DNA from: Glycomyces lechevalierae
GTDB lineage: Bacteria; Actinomycetota; Actinomycetes; Mycobacteriales; Micromonosporaceae
NCBI RefSeq assembly: GCF_027622945.1
Contig: NZ_JAPZVQ010000002.1
Coordinates: forward strand, 141,850-205,849
Direction: 5' to 3'
Length of the DNA: 64,000 nt
Part shown: positions 43,131 through 51,779 of the stretch, one piece after another
Position numbering within the stretch: position 1 is the first letter of the stretch
How the letters are laid out: each line of letters starts with the position of its first letter
The notes under the pieces: model-generated
Databases searched by the model: none
Seen by the model: the letters and a program-made list of their open reading frames with translations, nothing else
What the model was told of the DNA's origin: nothing
Program-made: the position numbers and the translations under genes

Positions 43131-43142
43131 GGAACGACCATT
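43106..43142. promoter_or_regulatory. TetR-family operator
   Basis: A perfect 13-bp inverted repeat, AATGGTCGTTCCA and TGGAACGACCATT, separated by 11 AT-rich bases that hold both -10 elements. Binding would shut off the regulator and the oxidoreductase together. Confidence 0.85.
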
Positions 43143-43162
43143 CCGCAAAAGAGAGGTTCGTC

Positions 43163-43741
43163 ATGGGCCGCACGCAGACGTTCGACACCGCCGAGGTCGT
43201 GCGGTCCGCCCGCGCCGTCTTCTGGAGGCACGGCTACGAGGCCGCCTCCGTGCCTGCGCTCGAAGCCGCCACGGGCCTGCGCCGATCGAGCATCTACCAC
43301 GCCTTCGGCAGCAAACGCGGCCTCTTCGACGCCGCCGTCGACTCCTACCTCGACGAGATCGTGCGCCCGCGCCTCGCCCCGCTCACCGGCGAACCCGAGC
43401 CCAACGCGATCCTCGACTACCTCACCGGACTGCGCGACGCCCTCGAACGGGCCGGGTCCGTGATCGCCGCCAACGGCTGCCTGCTCATCAACGCCGCCGG
43501 GGCCGACATCGCCGAGGACGCGGCCGTGCGCGAGACCATCACCGCCTACCGCGCCGAACTCGGCCAGGCGATCGGCAACGGCCTCCGCGCCCACCTCGCC
43601 GACCATCCCGATGCCGCGCTCGTGCGGCTCACCGAGACCTGCACCGCCCTCGTCGTCGCGGCCTACGCCCTCGCCCGGGTCGACACCGCCAGCGCCGTGC
43701 ACAGCATCGACGCCGCACTCGACCTCATCGACCGGTCCTAA
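43163..43741 (+). CDS. TetR/AcrR family transcriptional regulator
   Basis: A 192-residue regulator. The N-terminal HTH (residues about 8-52: VVRSARAVFWRHGYEAASVPALEAATGLRRSSIYHAFGSKRGLF) is typical; the C-terminal ligand domain contains ANGCLLINAAG as in TetR_C proteins of the YxaF/NemR-like group. It is autoregulated through the flanking palindrome and controls the divergent oxidoreductase. Its stop overlaps the 3' end of the convergent membrane gene. Confidence 0.92.
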   Translation: MGRTQTFDTAEVVRSARAVFWRHGYEAASVPALEAATGLRRSSIYHAFGSKRGLFDAAVDSYLDEIVRPRLAPLTGEPEPNAILDYLTGLRDALERAGSVIAANGCLLINAAGADIAEDAAVRETITAYRAELGQAIGNGLRAHLADHPDAALVRLTETCTALVVAAYALARVDTASAVHSIDAALDLIDRS

Positions 43742-44139
43742 GCCTTGCGGCGCTTGAGGAGGTAAGCGAGCCCCGCGACCGGGAGCACCAGCGGCACATA
43801 CCCGTACCCGGACCCGAAATGCGACCACACCGAAGGCTCGGGGAACCAGTGCGGCACCGCGAAACTCAACGCGCCCACCGCGACCACCCCGGCCAGCTCC
43901 ACCCCCACCGCCAAGAGCGCGAGCCCGCCCGCGCCGCGGATGATCGCGATCGCGGCCACGAGGTAGATGAGCGCGGCGATCGCGCTGAGCGTGAAGCTCA
44001 CGGGCGCCTCGCCGAACTTCGTCGCGACCTGGAACAGGGCCCGCGCCCCGGCCGAGACCGCGAAGACCACGTAGACCAGCACGATGAGGCGGCCGAACCC
44101 GGCCGCCAGCGCCCGCGGGGCGGCTTCGGTCTCAGACAT
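43738..44139 (-). CDS. Small membrane protein, pair member 1
   Basis: A 133-residue protein with four predicted helices (LIVLVYVVFAVSAGARALF, TLSAIAALIYLVAAIAII, LLAVGVELAGVVAVGAL, YVPLVLPVAGLAYLL). No function known. It overlaps the upstream membrane gene by eight bases, indicating coupling. Confidence 0.7.
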   Translation of the reverse strand: MSETEAAPRALAAGFGRLIVLVYVVFAVSAGARALFQVATKFGEAPVSFTLSAIAALIYLVAAIAIIRGAGGLALLAVGVELAGVVAVGALSFAVPHWFPEPSVWSHFGSGYGYVPLVLPVAGLAYLLKRRKA

Positions 44140-44497
44140 GGATCTGCAGCTCCCAGATCTGGTGGATCCGCAGCATGAGCGCCGCGACGATCAGCCCCGA
44201 GGCCGCCACCGTCCCGATCCCCCACCGGCTCCGGTCGATCGAGCCCCAGAAGCTCGCCGCCACGGGCACCAGGATCGTCGTCACCAGGTACGAGAAGAAC
44301 AGGGCCTTCCCGCCGCCGGCCTCGCCCGGCACGATCGCGACCGACACCGCGAGCTGCACGAGCAGCAGCAGCTCGAGTACCGCGACGCCCACGAAGTGGC
44401 GGCGGGCCACGAGCTGCGAGCGGGCCGTGTCCACGAAGAACCAGGCGCTCATCGCCAGCGCGGCGGCCTGGACGGCGAGGTAGAGCCAATCGATCAC
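44132..44497 (-). CDS. Small membrane protein, pair member 2
   Basis: A 121-residue protein with four helices; the last ends in SGLIVAALMLRIHQIWELQIHV. Unknown family. It forms an overlapping two-gene unit with the downstream membrane gene and probably a small complex with it. Confidence 0.7.
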   Translation of the reverse strand: MIDWLYLAVQAAALAMSAWFFVDTARSQLVARRHFVGVAVLELLLLVQLAVSVAIVPGEAGGGKALFFSYLVTTILVPVAASFWGSIDRSRWGIGTVAASGLIVAALMLRIHQIWELQIHV

Positions 44498-44631
44498 GCC
44501 TCGACGCTAATACAGGCCCTCGGCGGCGAATCCGAGGCCGTGCCGCGAAGTGGCCGGCGCGTAGTGTGGTCCTGCCCCGGCAGCCCCTCGGCCCCTCCCC
44601 CACGGGCCCTGTCGTAGAAGTGGACACGCCC

Positions 44632-45036
44632 ATGCGCGCCTTCAAGTTCAGCGCCGCCGCCCTCGCCCTCGCGATCTGGTTCGGCCTCGCGGCCGCGGTG
44701 ATCGTCTGGTGCGTCTCGTACCTGTTCTGGGGCGAGTACCGCCAGGTCGCGATCCTCGACGACGGCGCGGGACCCACTTGCGTCGGCACCTGGTGCACCG
44801 ACGGGTCCTGGATGCGCTCGCCCGCGACCTACCGCACGGACGACGGCACCGAGGACGTCACGGTCCTCGGCGACTACGAGCCCGGCCCCGGCCCGGACGT
44901 GCTCGTCGGCCCGCTCCCCGGCCTCGGCCTGCCCTCCCGTTTCGAGGCGGTCTTCCCGCTGATCTTCGCCGTGCCCGCCGCGATCACCGCGACGATCGCG
45001 AACGCCGCGTTCTGGGCGAACCGCCGCGACTTCTGA
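44632..45036 (+). CDS. Two-helix membrane protein
   Basis: A 134-residue protein with helices near each end and an external loop with two Cys (PTCVGTWC), likely a disulfide. No family recognised. The start is uncertain: ATG 44632 or GTG 44620, neither with a clear Shine-Dalgarno. TAGTGT at about 44561 may be a -10. Confidence 0.6.
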   Translation: MRAFKFSAAALALAIWFGLAAAVIVWCVSYLFWGEYRQVAILDDGAGPTCVGTWCTDGSWMRSPATYRTDDGTEDVTVLGDYEPGPGPDVLVGPLPGLGLPSRFEAVFPLIFAVPAAITATIANAAFWANRRDF

Positions 45037-45083
45037 TCCGCGGAGATTCGGCGGCGTCCCACCCCGCGACTAGACTTCGCGGC

Positions 45084-45551
45084 ATGGCTGACCTCACGCA
45101 TGTCGACTCGTCCGGGGCCGCCCGGATGGTCGACGTCTCCGAGAAGGACGTCTCGCACCGTTCGGCGCTGGCGACCGGGCGGCTCGTGACCACCCCCGCA
45201 GTGGTCGCGGCGCTGCGCGAGAACTCGCTCGCGAAGGGCGACGCGCTCGCGACCGCCCGCATCGCGGGGATCATGGCCGCGAAGCGCACCCCCGACCTGG
45301 TGCCGCTGTGCCACCCGATCGCGATCAGCGGCGTGAAGGTCGACCTCACGGTGACCGACGAGGGCGTGGAGATCAGTGCGCGCGTGAAGACCGCCGACCG
45401 CACCGGGGTCGAGATGGAAGCGCTCACTGCCGTGTCCGTGGCGGCGCTGACACTGGTGGACATGGTGAAAGCCGTCGACCCCGCCGCCGTCATCACCGAC
45501 ATCAAGGTGGAGGAGAAGCTCGGCGGGAAGACCGGCACGTGGCAGCGGTGA
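45084..45551 (+). CDS. moaC: Cyclic pyranopterin monophosphate synthase (MoaC)
   Basis: A 155-residue protein with the full MoaC signature: ARMVDVSEKDVSHRSA, AGIMAAKRTPDLVPLCHPI, and EMEALTAVSVAALTLVDMVKAVDP. It converts the 3',8-cyclised GTP intermediate to cyclic pyranopterin monophosphate in molybdenum cofactor synthesis. First gene of a four-gene Moco operon; overlaps mogA by GTGA. Confidence 0.96.
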   Translation: MADLTHVDSSGAARMVDVSEKDVSHRSALATGRLVTTPAVVAALRENSLAKGDALATARIAGIMAAKRTPDLVPLCHPIAISGVKVDLTVTDEGVEISARVKTADRTGVEMEALTAVSVAALTLVDMVKAVDPAAVITDIKVEEKLGGKTGTWQR

Positions 45552-46048
45552 AGGCCGTCGTGGTCGTCGCCTCGAACCGGGCGGCCGACGGGGTTTACGA
45601 GGACACCTCCGGGCCGATCCTCGTCGAAGGACTCGCCGCGCACGGCTTCACCGTGACCGGCCCCGTCGTCGTCCACGACGGCGAAGAGGTCGCGGCGGCC
45701 CTGCGCGACGCCGTCGAGTCCGGGGCCGACCTGGTGGTCACCTCCGGCGGCACCGGCCTGACCTCGAAGGACCTGACGCCGGAGATGACCTCGGGCGTCG
45801 TCGACTACGAGGTGCCCGGCATCGCCGAGGCTATCCGCGCGGCCGGGCTCGCGAAGACCCCGCACGCGGCGCTCTCGCGCGGCATCGCCGGGGTCGCGGG
45901 CCGGACCCTGATCGTGAACCTGGCCGGTTCGCGCGGCGCCGCGAAGGACGGCCTGGCCGTGCTCACCGCGGCGCTCATCGAGCACGCGGTCGCGCAGCTG
46001 CACGACGGCGACCACGAACGAGACGACACCGGTGGAGGGAACCCCTGA
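45548..46048 (+). CDS. mogA: Molybdopterin adenylyltransferase-like protein (MogA/MoaB)
   Basis: A 166-residue MoCF-fold protein with VTSGGTGLTSKDLTPE (MPT-binding loop) and SRGIAGVAGRTLIVNLAGSRGAAKD. It adenylates molybdopterin before metal insertion. The GTG start overlaps the moaC stop. MogA and MoaB cannot be separated by eye. Confidence 0.9.
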   Translation: MKAVVVVASNRAADGVYEDTSGPILVEGLAAHGFTVTGPVVVHDGEEVAAALRDAVESGADLVVTSGGTGLTSKDLTPEMTSGVVDYEVPGIAEAIRAAGLAKTPHAALSRGIAGVAGRTLIVNLAGSRGAAKDGLAVLTAALIEHAVAQLHDGDHERDDTGGGNP

Positions 46049-47220
46049 TGACGACCCCGCTCCCCTGGGCCGAGGCCCGCGAGACCGCTTGGGCCGCAGG
46101 CTACGCCGCCAAACCGGCCGCGTCCGAGCTGCCGTTCGCCGAGGCGGTCGGGTCGGCGCTGGCCGCGCCGCTCGTGGCCGTCTCCGACCTGCCCGCGTTC
46201 CCGACCTCCGCCGTCGACGGCTGGGCCGTCGCCGGCGAGGGCCCGTGGCGCACCGGTGCATCGAACGTCGGCGGCGCCGTCCTGGCCGGCCAGGTCCCGG
46301 AGCCCCTGAAGCCCGGCCAGGCCGTCAAGATCGCCACCGGCGCGCAGGTCCCCGAAGGCGCCGAGGGCATCATCCGCCTGGAGCACAGCGACGTCGCCGA
46401 AGGCATCGTCGAGGGCCCGGCCGCCCGCGAATGGCGCGAGGCCGGCGAGGAGGCCGTGCACGGCGAGGAGCTGCTCGCGGCCGGCACCCCGATCAGCCCG
46501 CCCGTGATCGGCCTCGCGGCCGCCGCCGGGCACGCGACCCTGCCCGCGCACGCCAAGCCCGTCGCCCGCCTCGTCGTCTTCGGCGACGAGCTCCTGACCT
46601 CCGGGGTCTCCCGCGAGGGCCGGGTGCGGGACTCCCTGGGGCCCATGGTCCCCCACATGCTCACCGCCGCCGGCGCGGCGGCCGGGCCGAGCATCGGACC
46701 GGTCGAGGACACCCTCGAAGCGCACGTCGCGGCCCTCCGCGAGGCGCTGGCCGACGCGGACCTCGTGTGCACCACCGGGGGCACGATGGTCGGCCCCGTC
46801 GACCACCTGCACGCCGCGCTCGCCGAGATCGGCGCGGAGTACGTGATCAACACCGTCGCGGTGCGGCCCGGGTTCCCGATGCTGCTGGCGCGCACCGAGG
46901 ACGGGAAGTTCATCGCCGGGCTGCCGGGCAACCCGCAGTCCGCGGTGATCGCCGTCGTCTCGCTCGTCGCGCCGCTCCTCGCGGGCCTGCGCGGCCTGCC
47001 GCTGCCGCCGCTGGGCGCCGCGGTCCTCGCCGAGGACGTGCCCGGGCGCGGCGGCTTCACCCACCTGGCCCTCGTCGACCGGGCCGGGCACCGGCTCGGC
47101 CACCACGGCTCCGCGATGCTGCGGGGCCTGGCGAACGCCGCCGGGTTCGCCGTCATCGGCCCCGAAAGCGCTGGGGCCGCAGGCGCCACCGTCGAACTCG
47201 CCACCGTCCCTGGAGTGTGA
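46048..47220 (+). CDS. moeA: Molybdopterin molybdenumtransferase (MoeA)
   Basis: A 390-residue protein with the MoeA N-terminal DLPAFPTSAVDGWAV (substrate loop), KIATGAQVPEGAEGII, and the MoCF domain segments VVFGDEL, CTTGGTMVGPVDHL and GLPGNPQSAVI. It inserts molybdate into adenylated molybdopterin. TGATG overlap with mogA. Confidence 0.94.
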   Translation: MTTPLPWAEARETAWAAGYAAKPAASELPFAEAVGSALAAPLVAVSDLPAFPTSAVDGWAVAGEGPWRTGASNVGGAVLAGQVPEPLKPGQAVKIATGAQVPEGAEGIIRLEHSDVAEGIVEGPAAREWREAGEEAVHGEELLAAGTPISPPVIGLAAAAGHATLPAHAKPVARLVVFGDELLTSGVSREGRVRDSLGPMVPHMLTAAGAAAGPSIGPVEDTLEAHVAALREALADADLVCTTGGTMVGPVDHLHAALAEIGAEYVINTVAVRPGFPMLLARTEDGKFIAGLPGNPQSAVIAVVSLVAPLLAGLRGLPLPPLGAAVLAEDVPGRGGFTHLALVDRAGHRLGHHGSAMLRGLANAAGFAVIGPESAGAAGATVELATVPGV

Positions 47221-47224
47221 CCCC

Positions 47225-47638
47225 ATGATCCGCGCACGCGTGCTGGACGCCCCGCTCGACGTCACCGAGCACGAGGCCGCGGTCGCCGCGGCCGAGGCCG
47301 GGGCCGTCGTGTCGTTCTCGGGCGTCGTCCGCAACCACGACCACGGCCGGGGCGTGCTCCGGCTGTCCTACGAGGGCCACCCGTCCGCGGGCGAGCTGCT
47401 GCGCACCGTCGCCGAGGAGATCGCGGCGCGGCCCGGCGTGCGCGGCGTGGTCGTCTCGCACCGGGTCGGCGACCTCGCGATCGGCGACCCGGCCCTGGTC
47501 GCGGCCGTCGCCGCCGAGCACCGGAAGGAGGCCTTCGACGCCTGCGCCGACCTCGTCGACGAGGTGAAGGCCCGCCTCCCGATCTGGAAGCACCAGTTCT
47601 TCGACGACGGAACTGATGAATGGGTGAACTGCCCTTAA
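47225..47638 (+). CDS. moaE: Molybdopterin synthase catalytic subunit (MoaE)
   Basis: A 137-residue protein with GAVVSFSGVVRNHDHGRGVLRLSYEGHPSA, HRVGDLAIGDPALVAAVAAEHRKEAFDACADLVDEVKARLPIWK, including the catalytic Lys in the final W-K-H-Q-F segment. It forms the dithiolene with MoaD; moaA and moaD are not in this window. Four bases separate its stop from the convergent copC end. Confidence 0.94.
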   Translation: MIRARVLDAPLDVTEHEAAVAAAEAGAVVSFSGVVRNHDHGRGVLRLSYEGHPSAGELLRTVAEEIAARPGVRGVVVSHRVGDLAIGDPALVAAVAAEHRKEAFDACADLVDEVKARLPIWKHQFFDDGTDEWVNCP

Positions 47639-47642
47639 GTCG

Positions 47643-48278
47643 TCAGTCCTCTTTGCTCTTGCGGCCCAGGGTCTTCACGAGCACGACACCGCCCACGACG
47701 ACCACGAGGAGACCGAGCAGGATCGCGGCGAGCGCCGCGCCCGTGTTCGAGTCCTCCTCGTCGGCCGCGGCCTCGGTGCTCTCGCTGGACTCCGCCGCGG
47801 TCGTCGGCGCGTCGGTGGTCTCGGCCCCGGTGGTGGCCTCGGCGGTCGGCTCCGAGCCGGGCGCGTACAGGCCCTCCGGGATCGACTCGACGGTGAACTC
47901 GATGGCGTCGTCCACGCGGTGACCGTCCTCGGAGATCACGCGGAACGCCAGCGTGTACTCGCCGGGGGTGGTGTAGAGCATCGGCTGGATGAACGTGTCG
48001 CCGTCGTAGCTCGGGTCGACCACGTCGATGACGGCGCCGCTCGGGTCGGTCACCGCGATCTCGGTCGAGGCCTCGTCCAGGATCTCCGAGAACGTGGCCG
48101 TGACCTCGGCGGGCGCCTCGGCGAGGGTGGCGCCGTCCTCGGGGTCGGTGCCGGTCAGCGCGGCGTGCGCCGAAGCGGGGGTCGCGAGGCCGAGCGCCAG
48201 GAGGCCGCCTCCGGCGGCGGCCAGCGCGAGGCCGGCGGCGCGTCGCAGGGACTGTCGGTGAGAAGCACGGTGAGACAT
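47643..48278 (-). CDS. CopC domain protein, membrane anchored
   Basis: A 211-residue protein: signal peptide ending ASA, mature His at the first position (HAALTGTDPEDGATL), a CopC beta fold with the second ligand region SEDGHRV, an acidic Thr/Ser/Glu linker, and a C-terminal helix (ALAAILLGLLVVVVGGVVLV) with basic end. CopC binds Cu(II) outside the membrane. No copD follows, so it may act in copper tolerance or delivery alone. Confidence 0.85.
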   Translation of the reverse strand: MSHRASHRQSLRRAAGLALAAAGGGLLALGLATPASAHAALTGTDPEDGATLAEAPAEVTATFSEILDEASTEIAVTDPSGAVIDVVDPSYDGDTFIQPMLYTTPGEYTLAFRVISEDGHRVDDAIEFTVESIPEGLYAPGSEPTAEATTGAETTDAPTTAAESSESTEAAADEEDSNTGAALAAILLGLLVVVVGGVVLVKTLGRKSKED

Positions 48279-48458
48279 TTCGCCATAGTGCCACGGCGGG
48301 CCCGGTTCCCCTGTGCGGGAAAGGTCACATCAATCACCAGGTCACAGGTGCGACGTGACAGAGGGTGATCCTCGATTGCGACAATGGCCCGGTTGGCGGA
48401 GATAGTACCGCTGACCCTCGTGTTGACGATCGCGAGAAGTTGTGGTGTGCTTACGTCC

Positions 48459-49451
48459 ATGGTTGAACCGATCCGATGGGGAATCCTGGCGACCGGTGGA
48501 ATCGCATCGACCTTTGTGGAAGATCTTGCCCTCCTCGACGATTGCCGCGTCACCGCTGTGGCCTCTCGATCGGCGGAGCGCGCCGCCGCGTTCGCCAAGA
48601 AGCACGACATCCCCCAGGCCTGGGAGTCCGTCCAGGCCCTTGCGGCAGATGACGAAGTCGACATCGTCTACGTCGCGACCCCGCACTCCCACCACTACCT
48701 GCCCACCCTTCAGCTCCTCGAGGCCGGCAAGCACGTCCTGTGCGAGAAGGCCTTCGCGTACAACGCCGCGCAGGCCCGCACGATGTTCGACGTCGCCCGC
48801 GAACACCAGCGCTTCCTGATGGAAGCGATGTGGACCCGCTGCAACCCCGCCATCCGCGAGATGCGCCGCGCCATCAAGGAGGGCATGATCGGCGAGGTCG
48901 TGTCCGTGCACGGCAACTTCTCCTTCGCCGCCGACATGCCGCCCAGCCACCGGCTCCGCAACCTCGAACTCGCCGGCGGTGCCCTCCTCGACCTCGGCGT
49001 CTACCCGATCACCTTGGCCCACTTGGTGCTCGGCAAGCCCGAATCGATCGTCGCCCACAGCGTCATGGACTCCACCGGGGTGGACGCGCAGACCGCGCTG
49101 ACCCTCCGGTACCCGAACGCGATCGCGCAGCTCTCCTGCTCCTACCGGGGCGGGCCGGGCAACGAGGTCACCATCTCCGGCACCGAGGGCCGCATCGAAC
49201 TGCGCGAGTACGCCTACCGGCCCAGCGGGTACACGCTGGTGCGGTACGACGAGGCGCCCCGCGAGTTCGAGGCGCCCTACGTCGGCCACGGCTACGTCCA
49301 CGAGGCGCTCGAGGTGCACCGGGCGCTGCGCCAGGGGCGACTCGAGTCCACGCTCGTGCCGCCCCAGAGCACCATCGAGGTCATGGAGATCATGGACGAG
49401 GCGCGCGCCCAGATCGGGCTGCGCTACCCCGGGGAGACCCACCCCAAATAA
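48459..49451 (+). CDS. Gfo/Idh/MocA family oxidoreductase
   Basis: A 330-residue protein with the N-terminal Rossmann segment IRWGILATGGIASTFVEDL, ATPHSHHYLPTLQLLEAGKHVLCEKAF (catalytic EK-x context) and GGALLDLGVYPITLAHLVLG. These enzymes act on sugars, inositols or trans-dihydrodiols with NAD(P). No pathway genes flank it. ATG start; TTGACG at 48423 may be the -35. Confidence 0.9.
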   Translation: MVEPIRWGILATGGIASTFVEDLALLDDCRVTAVASRSAERAAAFAKKHDIPQAWESVQALAADDEVDIVYVATPHSHHYLPTLQLLEAGKHVLCEKAFAYNAAQARTMFDVAREHQRFLMEAMWTRCNPAIREMRRAIKEGMIGEVVSVHGNFSFAADMPPSHRLRNLELAGGALLDLGVYPITLAHLVLGKPESIVAHSVMDSTGVDAQTALTLRYPNAIAQLSCSYRGGPGNEVTISGTEGRIELREYAYRPSGYTLVRYDEAPREFEAPYVGHGYVHEALEVHRALRQGRLESTLVPPQSTIEVMEIMDEARAQIGLRYPGETHPK

Positions 49452-49477
49452 GGCTTTTCCTCAGGCCCGCAGGCGGA

Positions 49478-50359
49478 TCAGTACTCGATCTCCTTGCGGG
49501 CCTGTTCGCGCTTGGCGGCGATGGCGGCGTGCTTCTCGCGCAGCCACGCCACGCGCGCCTCGGCGTTCTCGATCGCGGTCTGCTCGGCCTGCTCGACGAC
49601 CACGCCGTGCCGCGCCGCCTCCTGGCGGAACACCTGGTCGAGGTTGGGCAGGAGGGCCATCACGGGGCCGGTGAAGAACCCGGTCTCGGCCTCCTTCGTG
49701 CGGATCCAGCCCTTGTACTCGATCTCGCAGACCACTTGGCGCCGACCGGCTTCGGGGTCGCGGATGGCGAGGTCGGCGACCATCGCCCAGATCGTGAAGA
49801 TCGCGGAGGTGGCCTTCTCGGAGACCCAGCCGCGCCCGGGCACGGGCGGCAGCAGGTTCTCGATGCTCTCGGTGAACGTGTCCGTCGAGAGCTTCTGGAT
49901 GATGCCGTCCAGGGAACGGGTGCGGATCGCCTTCACCTTGTGCCACTTCGCGGTCGCCCCGTCGAAGCCCACGGTCTCGGGCCCGATGTCGATCGTCCCG
50001 AAGTTGTCGAGCAGGCCCAGCAGCAGCCCGGTCCCCATGGGCGGCTTGCTCCCCGAGGTGATGAGCTTCGCGAGGCTCCACTGCCACTCCTGCTGCACCG
50101 GCGAGGTCGGCAGCGGCAGGCGGCCCAGCAGGTCCTCGAAGTCGCCTTCCTTGAAAGCGGACTTCGCGTCGCTCGCGAAGTTGACCGCGCCGTCGCGCTT
50201 CTCTGCGACGAATCCCGTGGTGGCGTCCACTTTGCTCTTCGCGAGCCCGACGGTGGCGTCGCGCTTCTCCCGCGCCGCGTCGACGCCCACGTCGACGACC
50301 ATCTTGCCCGCGTCCTGCGCGCGCTGCTTCATCTGCTCGAGGCGGTCTTTCATTCCCAT
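49478..50359 (-). CDS. Hypothetical protein with amphipathic N-terminal repeats
   Basis: A 293-residue protein. The first 65 residues are helical with recurring REKRDA/AEKRDG units (VGVDAAREKRDATVGLAKSKVDATTGFVAEKRDG), like LEA or apolipoprotein-type amphipathic helices. The rest is compact with no known motif (IDIGPETVGFDGATAKWHKVKAI). Possibly lipid associated. ATG 50359 chosen; ATG 50353 is also possible. Confidence 0.6.
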   Translation of the reverse strand: MGMKDRLEQMKQRAQDAGKMVVDVGVDAAREKRDATVGLAKSKVDATTGFVAEKRDGAVNFASDAKSAFKEGDFEDLLGRLPLPTSPVQQEWQWSLAKLITSGSKPPMGTGLLLGLLDNFGTIDIGPETVGFDGATAKWHKVKAIRTRSLDGIIQKLSTDTFTESIENLLPPVPGRGWVSEKATSAIFTIWAMVADLAIRDPEAGRRQVVCEIEYKGWIRTKEAETGFFTGPVMALLPNLDQVFRQEAARHGVVVEQAEQTAIENAEARVAWLREKHAAIAAKREQARKEIEY

Positions 50360-50414
50360 GCGAGCAAGATACAGGTCTGGGGCCACCGCCCGGTCACCCA
50401 GAGAAGCCGCCGCG

Positions 50415-51290
50415 CTAGTCGGAGGACCCGCCGGAATCCGAGCCTCCGCCGCCGTCGGCATAGCCGTCGTCGCTCGCCCCGCTCGGTGAGCCGTCCGAGT
50501 AGCCCTTCGTCAGTCCGGCGAAGAACCGCCAGGCGTACATGCCGGTCAGTCCGGCGGTCACCCCGACCGCCGCCGCCCACGTGTACCTCGCCGGGGCGCC
50601 CGCCTCGGCGTACCGCTTCACCACGTCGACGTCGACCCCGAATGCGTAAGCGGTGCAAGGGACCAGGATCAGGACCACGACCCAGACATGCCACGGGAAT
50701 CCGTCGCCGGACCCGAACAGGCCCGTATCGGAACCGGCCGCGCGGGCGGCGACGCCCGCGAGCGCCAGCGCGGCGACGGCCGCACCGGAGGCCGAAAGCA
50801 GCGCGGCGGGGCGGCCGAGGCGCGTCCGCGCGACGAGGAGCACGGCGAGCCCAGCCAACGCGGTCCCGAAGAGCCCGTTGACGAACAGTCCCGGAACGAC
50901 CGGGTCGAAGGCCGTGCCCAGCCAGGCGAGCAGCACGCCCTGGGCGACGGCGAAGACCGCGCCCGCGAGGGGATTCACCAGCGGCCGAAAGGAACCGAAG
51001 ACGATGAGCGCGACGACGAGCACGGCCGCGATGACACCGGCCAGGTTCGAGCCCGCCCCCGGCCAGTCGCCCGTGCCGGCGAACGGCCCGGTCATGCCGA
51101 TCCAGGCCGCGACCGCCGTGACCAGCGTCAGGCCGACGAGCGCGGTCGAGCAGCCGACCGCGCGGGAGAACGTCAGGGCGTTCGCGCCCTTCACCTCCAC
51201 GGCACTGGACTGCGACCGAGGCGGATACGCGTCCGCTTGCGCCGCTTGGGCTCTCACCAAGCGATTGAGGAGTGCGTTACCGGATGCCAT
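50415..51290 (-). CDS. Bax inhibitor-1/YccA family membrane protein
   Basis: A 291-residue protein with seven helices. The core VNPLAGAVFAVAQGVLLAWLGTAFDPVVPG matches the BI-1/YccA signature (P-A-x-x-A-Y-A-x-x-E-G). The C-terminus is a Ser/Gly/Asp tail. Relatives are pH-sensitive calcium leak channels or FtsH modulators. It is divergent from the EspC-like gene. Confidence 0.78.
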   Translation of the reverse strand: MASGNALLNRLVRAQAAQADAYPPRSQSSAVEVKGANALTFSRAVGCSTALVGLTLVTAVAAWIGMTGPFAGTGDWPGAGSNLAGVIAAVLVVALIVFGSFRPLVNPLAGAVFAVAQGVLLAWLGTAFDPVVPGLFVNGLFGTALAGLAVLLVARTRLGRPAALLSASGAAVAALALAGVAARAAGSDTGLFGSGDGFPWHVWVVVLILVPCTAYAFGVDVDVVKRYAEAGAPARYTWAAAVGVTAGLTGMYAWRFFAGLTKGYSDGSPSGASDDGYADGGGGSDSGGSSD

Positions 51291-51378
51291 ATCGCCGACC
51301 CCTGCCTCGATCCGATGACGAACGGCCAGGCTACGGCAGCGGGCGCGCGTATGGACACGTGCCCTTACACTCGGTTCT

Positions 51379-51410
51379 CGGATCGGGCGCCGGCCCATCG
51401 GCCCGATCCG
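51379..51410 (+). promoter_or_regulatory. 5' leader hairpin of the EspC-like gene
   Basis: A perfect 10-bp stem CGGATCGGGC/GCCCGATCCG with a 12-base loop, after a -10-like TACACT (51366-51371) and before the ATG at 51456. It could stabilise or regulate the leader. Confidence 0.4.
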
Positions 51411-51455
51411 GACCTCGCCTCGACGATGCCCGCACCCCCCCTGGAGTAGTGCCCG

Positions 51456-51779
51456 ATGACCTGGATCGACGTCGACCCCGAGAAACTGCGAGCGGCAGCG
51501 GCGGCGCTGCATCAGAGCGAAGGCGAGATCCAGTCCCTCGCCGACTACGCGAAGGAAGCCGACCCCGAGTGGTGGATGTGGGGCGTGGCGGGACTGGTGA
51601 TGGCGCCCGCGTACTTCGCGCTCGCCGACTTCTTCCACACCTCGATGACCGACTCGATCGACGCCGTCTCCGGTCTCGCCGACCGGATCGACGAATGCGC
51701 CGCGGAGCACTCGGCGAGCGACGTCGAGATCGCCGCGGACCTCGAGAAGATCGGCGCCGAACTCAGAGGAGAAGGCTGA
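51456..51779 (+). CDS. EspC/T7SX-like small type VII secretion target
   Basis: A 107-residue helical-hairpin protein: IDVDPEKLRAAAAALHQSEGEIQSL, a turn with Trp-rich EWWMWGVAGLVMAPAYF, and a second helix (SMTDSIDAVSGLADRIDECAAEHSASDVEIAADLEKIGAEL). Its layout fits ESX-1-associated EspC-like partners. It overlaps the next gene (TGATG), so both proteins are likely made as a heterodimer. Confidence 0.65.
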   Translation: MTWIDVDPEKLRAAAAALHQSEGEIQSLADYAKEADPEWWMWGVAGLVMAPAYFALADFFHTSMTDSIDAVSGLADRIDECAAEHSASDVEIAADLEKIGAELRGEG

